Positions 7,623 through 8,672 of a stretch of DNA of 8,672 nt are shown here, piece by piece (position 1 is the first letter of the stretch; each line of letters begins with the position of its first letter). Location: contig CAMDBK010000115.1 of assembly GCA_945889235.1 (NCBI GenBank), positions 1-8,672 on the forward strand, read 5' to 3'. Below the pieces are notes generated by a model. It worked only from the letters and a program-made list of their open reading frames with translations. It made no database searches and had not been told where the DNA came from. Origin of the DNA: Chitinophaga pinensis (GTDB lineage: Bacteria; Bacteroidota; Bacteroidia; SXHM01). Made by a program: the position numbers and the translations under genes.

Positions 7623-7650
7623 AAGAAAGTAGAAAGTAAAAAAGAAAAAA
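7623..7650 (-). other. T-rich tract after the PKD-protein stop codon
   Basis: Directly after the TGA at 7653-7651, the minus strand runs TTTTTTCTTTTTTACTTTC and continues pyrimidine-rich to 7623. I find no strong stem before it, so it is at best a weak terminator tail. It could also act as an upstream AT-rich element for the acylase promoter. Confidence 0.
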
Positions 7651-8672
7651 TCACCTCACCAGCGTAACACACCCCGTGTAAACCCTTTCTTTGTTAAACA
7701 CATTTTTAAACTGAATGTGATACACATACACATCGTTGGGCGCCATTTTTTTTCCGGCATTTACGGTGCCATCCCATCCTTCAGAAGGTACACCGGTATG
7801 AAAAATACTTTGTCCCCAGCGGTTATAAATAGTCATGTCAAATAGTTTCATTCCCATGTTGCTGCTCATAAAAACATCGTTCAGTCCATCGCCATCGGGT
7901 GTAAACGCGTTGGGCACAAAAAACCTGAATTCAGGATTGATGCGGATAGTAATAGATGCCGTATCGGTGCAGCCCAACTCATTTAAAACTACTTGGTAGG
8001 CAGTATAATTTCCTGTGTCGGTATATGTATATTGGTAATTACAATCGGGAATGGAATCAGTGCCATCACCCGGAAACAACCAGCAATCGATGCCGCCTGA
8101 TGAATTATCAAAATAAGTAATCTCAGGAGTAAAAATAGAATTCTCCAGCGTGTCGGCACTGATGCCGGCCACCGGCTGCGGGTTTACGGTAACCATCTGA
8201 TTAATTGTAAATATGTTGGTATCAATGCATCCGTTGGTAGTAACTACCGTAAGCGAAACGTCATACACCCCGCTTTGCTCGTAAATGTGAACAGGATTGC
8301 TTTCAGTGGAAGTGCCGCCATCACCAAAATTCCAGAAGTATAGTAGCGTAGTGCCCGCAACTGAACTGTCGGAAAATTGCACACGGTAAGGCGCGCAACC
8401 CACCAATAATTCAGGATTAAAACTTGCCACAGGCTGAGGATAGGTAGTAAACGTAGTGGTAGCAGAGCTGGTGCAATTATTTTCAGAAATGGTAAGATTG
8501 ATTTGCTGCTGCCCCATCTGCGTAAATGAAATGCCTGCAGGATTTTGTGCCGTGGAAGTTTGAGGCGAAGCGTTGCCTCCGAAATCCCATGCAAAAACTG
8601 CATTGCCGCCAAACTGCCCTGCCGCCTGAAAACTAAAACTGTTATTGATAAAACACTGGTCGGCAACGGGCG
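7651..8672 (-). CDS. PKD-repeat secreted protein with type B T9SS C-terminal domain (5' end cut by window edge)
   Basis: The last 339 residues or so of a probably much larger protein; the frame is open to the right edge, so the ATG at 8517 is internal. Three PKD-type Ig-like modules follow in tandem: 8672-8434 (partial, WDFGGN), 8433-8176 (WNFGDGG, with the typical NP.H.Y..SGVYDVSL strand) and 8175-7930 (degenerate, WLFPGDG). They are joined by PQPVA hinges or similar. The final 92 residues (7929-7654) match the gliding-motility-associated/type B sorting domain: FVPNAFTPDGDGLNDVF, then IYNRWGQ, GWDGT, DVYVYHI, and a last strand YTGCVTLVR. In Bacteroidota this domain sends cargo through the type IX secretion system to the cell surface or medium, usually with a PorP/SprF-family partner; none is seen here. 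PKD repeats suggest a stalk for adhesion or for carrying an enzymatic domain, which would be off-window. The call is very secure for the visible part; the overall function is unknown. Confidence 0.
   Translation of the reverse strand, partial: PVADQCFINNSFSFQAAGQFGGNAVFAWDFGGNASPQTSTAQNPAGISFTQMGQQQINLTISENNCTSSATTTFTTYPQPVASFNPELLVGCAPYRVQFSDSSVAGTTLLYFWNFGDGGTSTESNPVHIYEQSGVYDVSLTVVTTNGCIDTNIFTINQMVTVNPQPVAGISADTLENSIFTPEITYFDNSSGGIDCWLFPGDGTDSIPDCNYQYTYTDTGNYTAYQVVLNELGCTDTASITIRINPEFRFFVPNAFTPDGDGLNDVFMSSNMGMKLFDMTIYNRWGQSIFHTGVPSEGWDGTVNAGKKMAPNDVYVYHIQFKNVFNKERVYTGCVTLVR

Noticed and set aside
7353..7667. Plus-strand ORF of 104 codons across the acylase 5' end
   Set aside because: It is a shadow of the acylase signal peptide and alpha-chain coding region with no features of its own.
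7580..7672. Upstream ATG extending the acylase by 31 residues
   Set aside because: It overlaps the end of the PKD-protein gene, precedes the -7 box, and puts an atypical extension before an already complete signal peptide.
8515..8517. ATG at 8517 as the start of the PKD protein
   Set aside because: The frame continues upstream to the window edge and encodes a further PKD module (WDFGGN), so this is an internal methionine.
1..8672. Defence island, transposon, CRISPR array or RNA gene
   Set aside because: No repeat-spacer pattern, transposase, terminal inverted repeats or tRNA-like fold was found; genes are full-length envelope proteins with similar base composition throughout.

Overview
The window looks like ordinary chromosomal DNA from a member of the Bacteroidota. 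The evidence is a type B type-IX-secretion C-terminal domain at the end of a PKD-repeat protein, a DUF4369/TlpA-type thioredoxin lipoprotein, three TAnnTTTG -7 boxes placed shortly upstream of gene starts, A-rich leaders without strong Shine-Dalgarno sequences, and moderate-to-low GC. I see no mobile element, phage gene, CRISPR array, tRNA or rRNA.

Layout, left to right. (1) Positions 1-1187, minus strand: the N-terminal two thirds of an MsbA-like ABC exporter (all six membrane helices and the start of the ATPase domain), running off the left edge and starting at a TTG codon. (2) 1188-1293: a divergent intergenic region with a -7 box for each direction, about equally spaced around an 8-bp-arm palindrome. 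(3) 1294-2409, plus: a thioredoxin-fold lipoprotein. (4) 2421-5432, plus, 11 bp further on and probably cotranscribed: a 1003-residue M1 zinc metallopeptidase with an extra C-terminal region that looks like an outer-membrane beta barrel. (5) 5433-5481: two back-to-back hairpins, the second with a T tract, forming a terminator. (6) 5480-7579, minus: an exported penicillin-acylase-family Ntn hydrolase, with its own promoter at 7600-7607. (7) 7651-8672, minus: the C-terminal part of a large secreted PKD-repeat protein, cut by the right edge.

All five genes concern the cell envelope or secretion: a membrane exporter, a periplasmic-facing lipoprotein, a peptidase possibly anchored in the outer membrane, a periplasmic acylase and a T9SS cargo. 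The plus-strand pair may be linked functionally, because the peptidase has a cysteine pair that a TlpA-like protein could act on, but this is inference. The most unusual item is the apparent fusion of the M1 peptidase to a barrel with Omp85-like traits (an RGF motif and an aromatic-rich last strand). The rest is typical of the phylum, and I do not see a clearly new multi-gene system.
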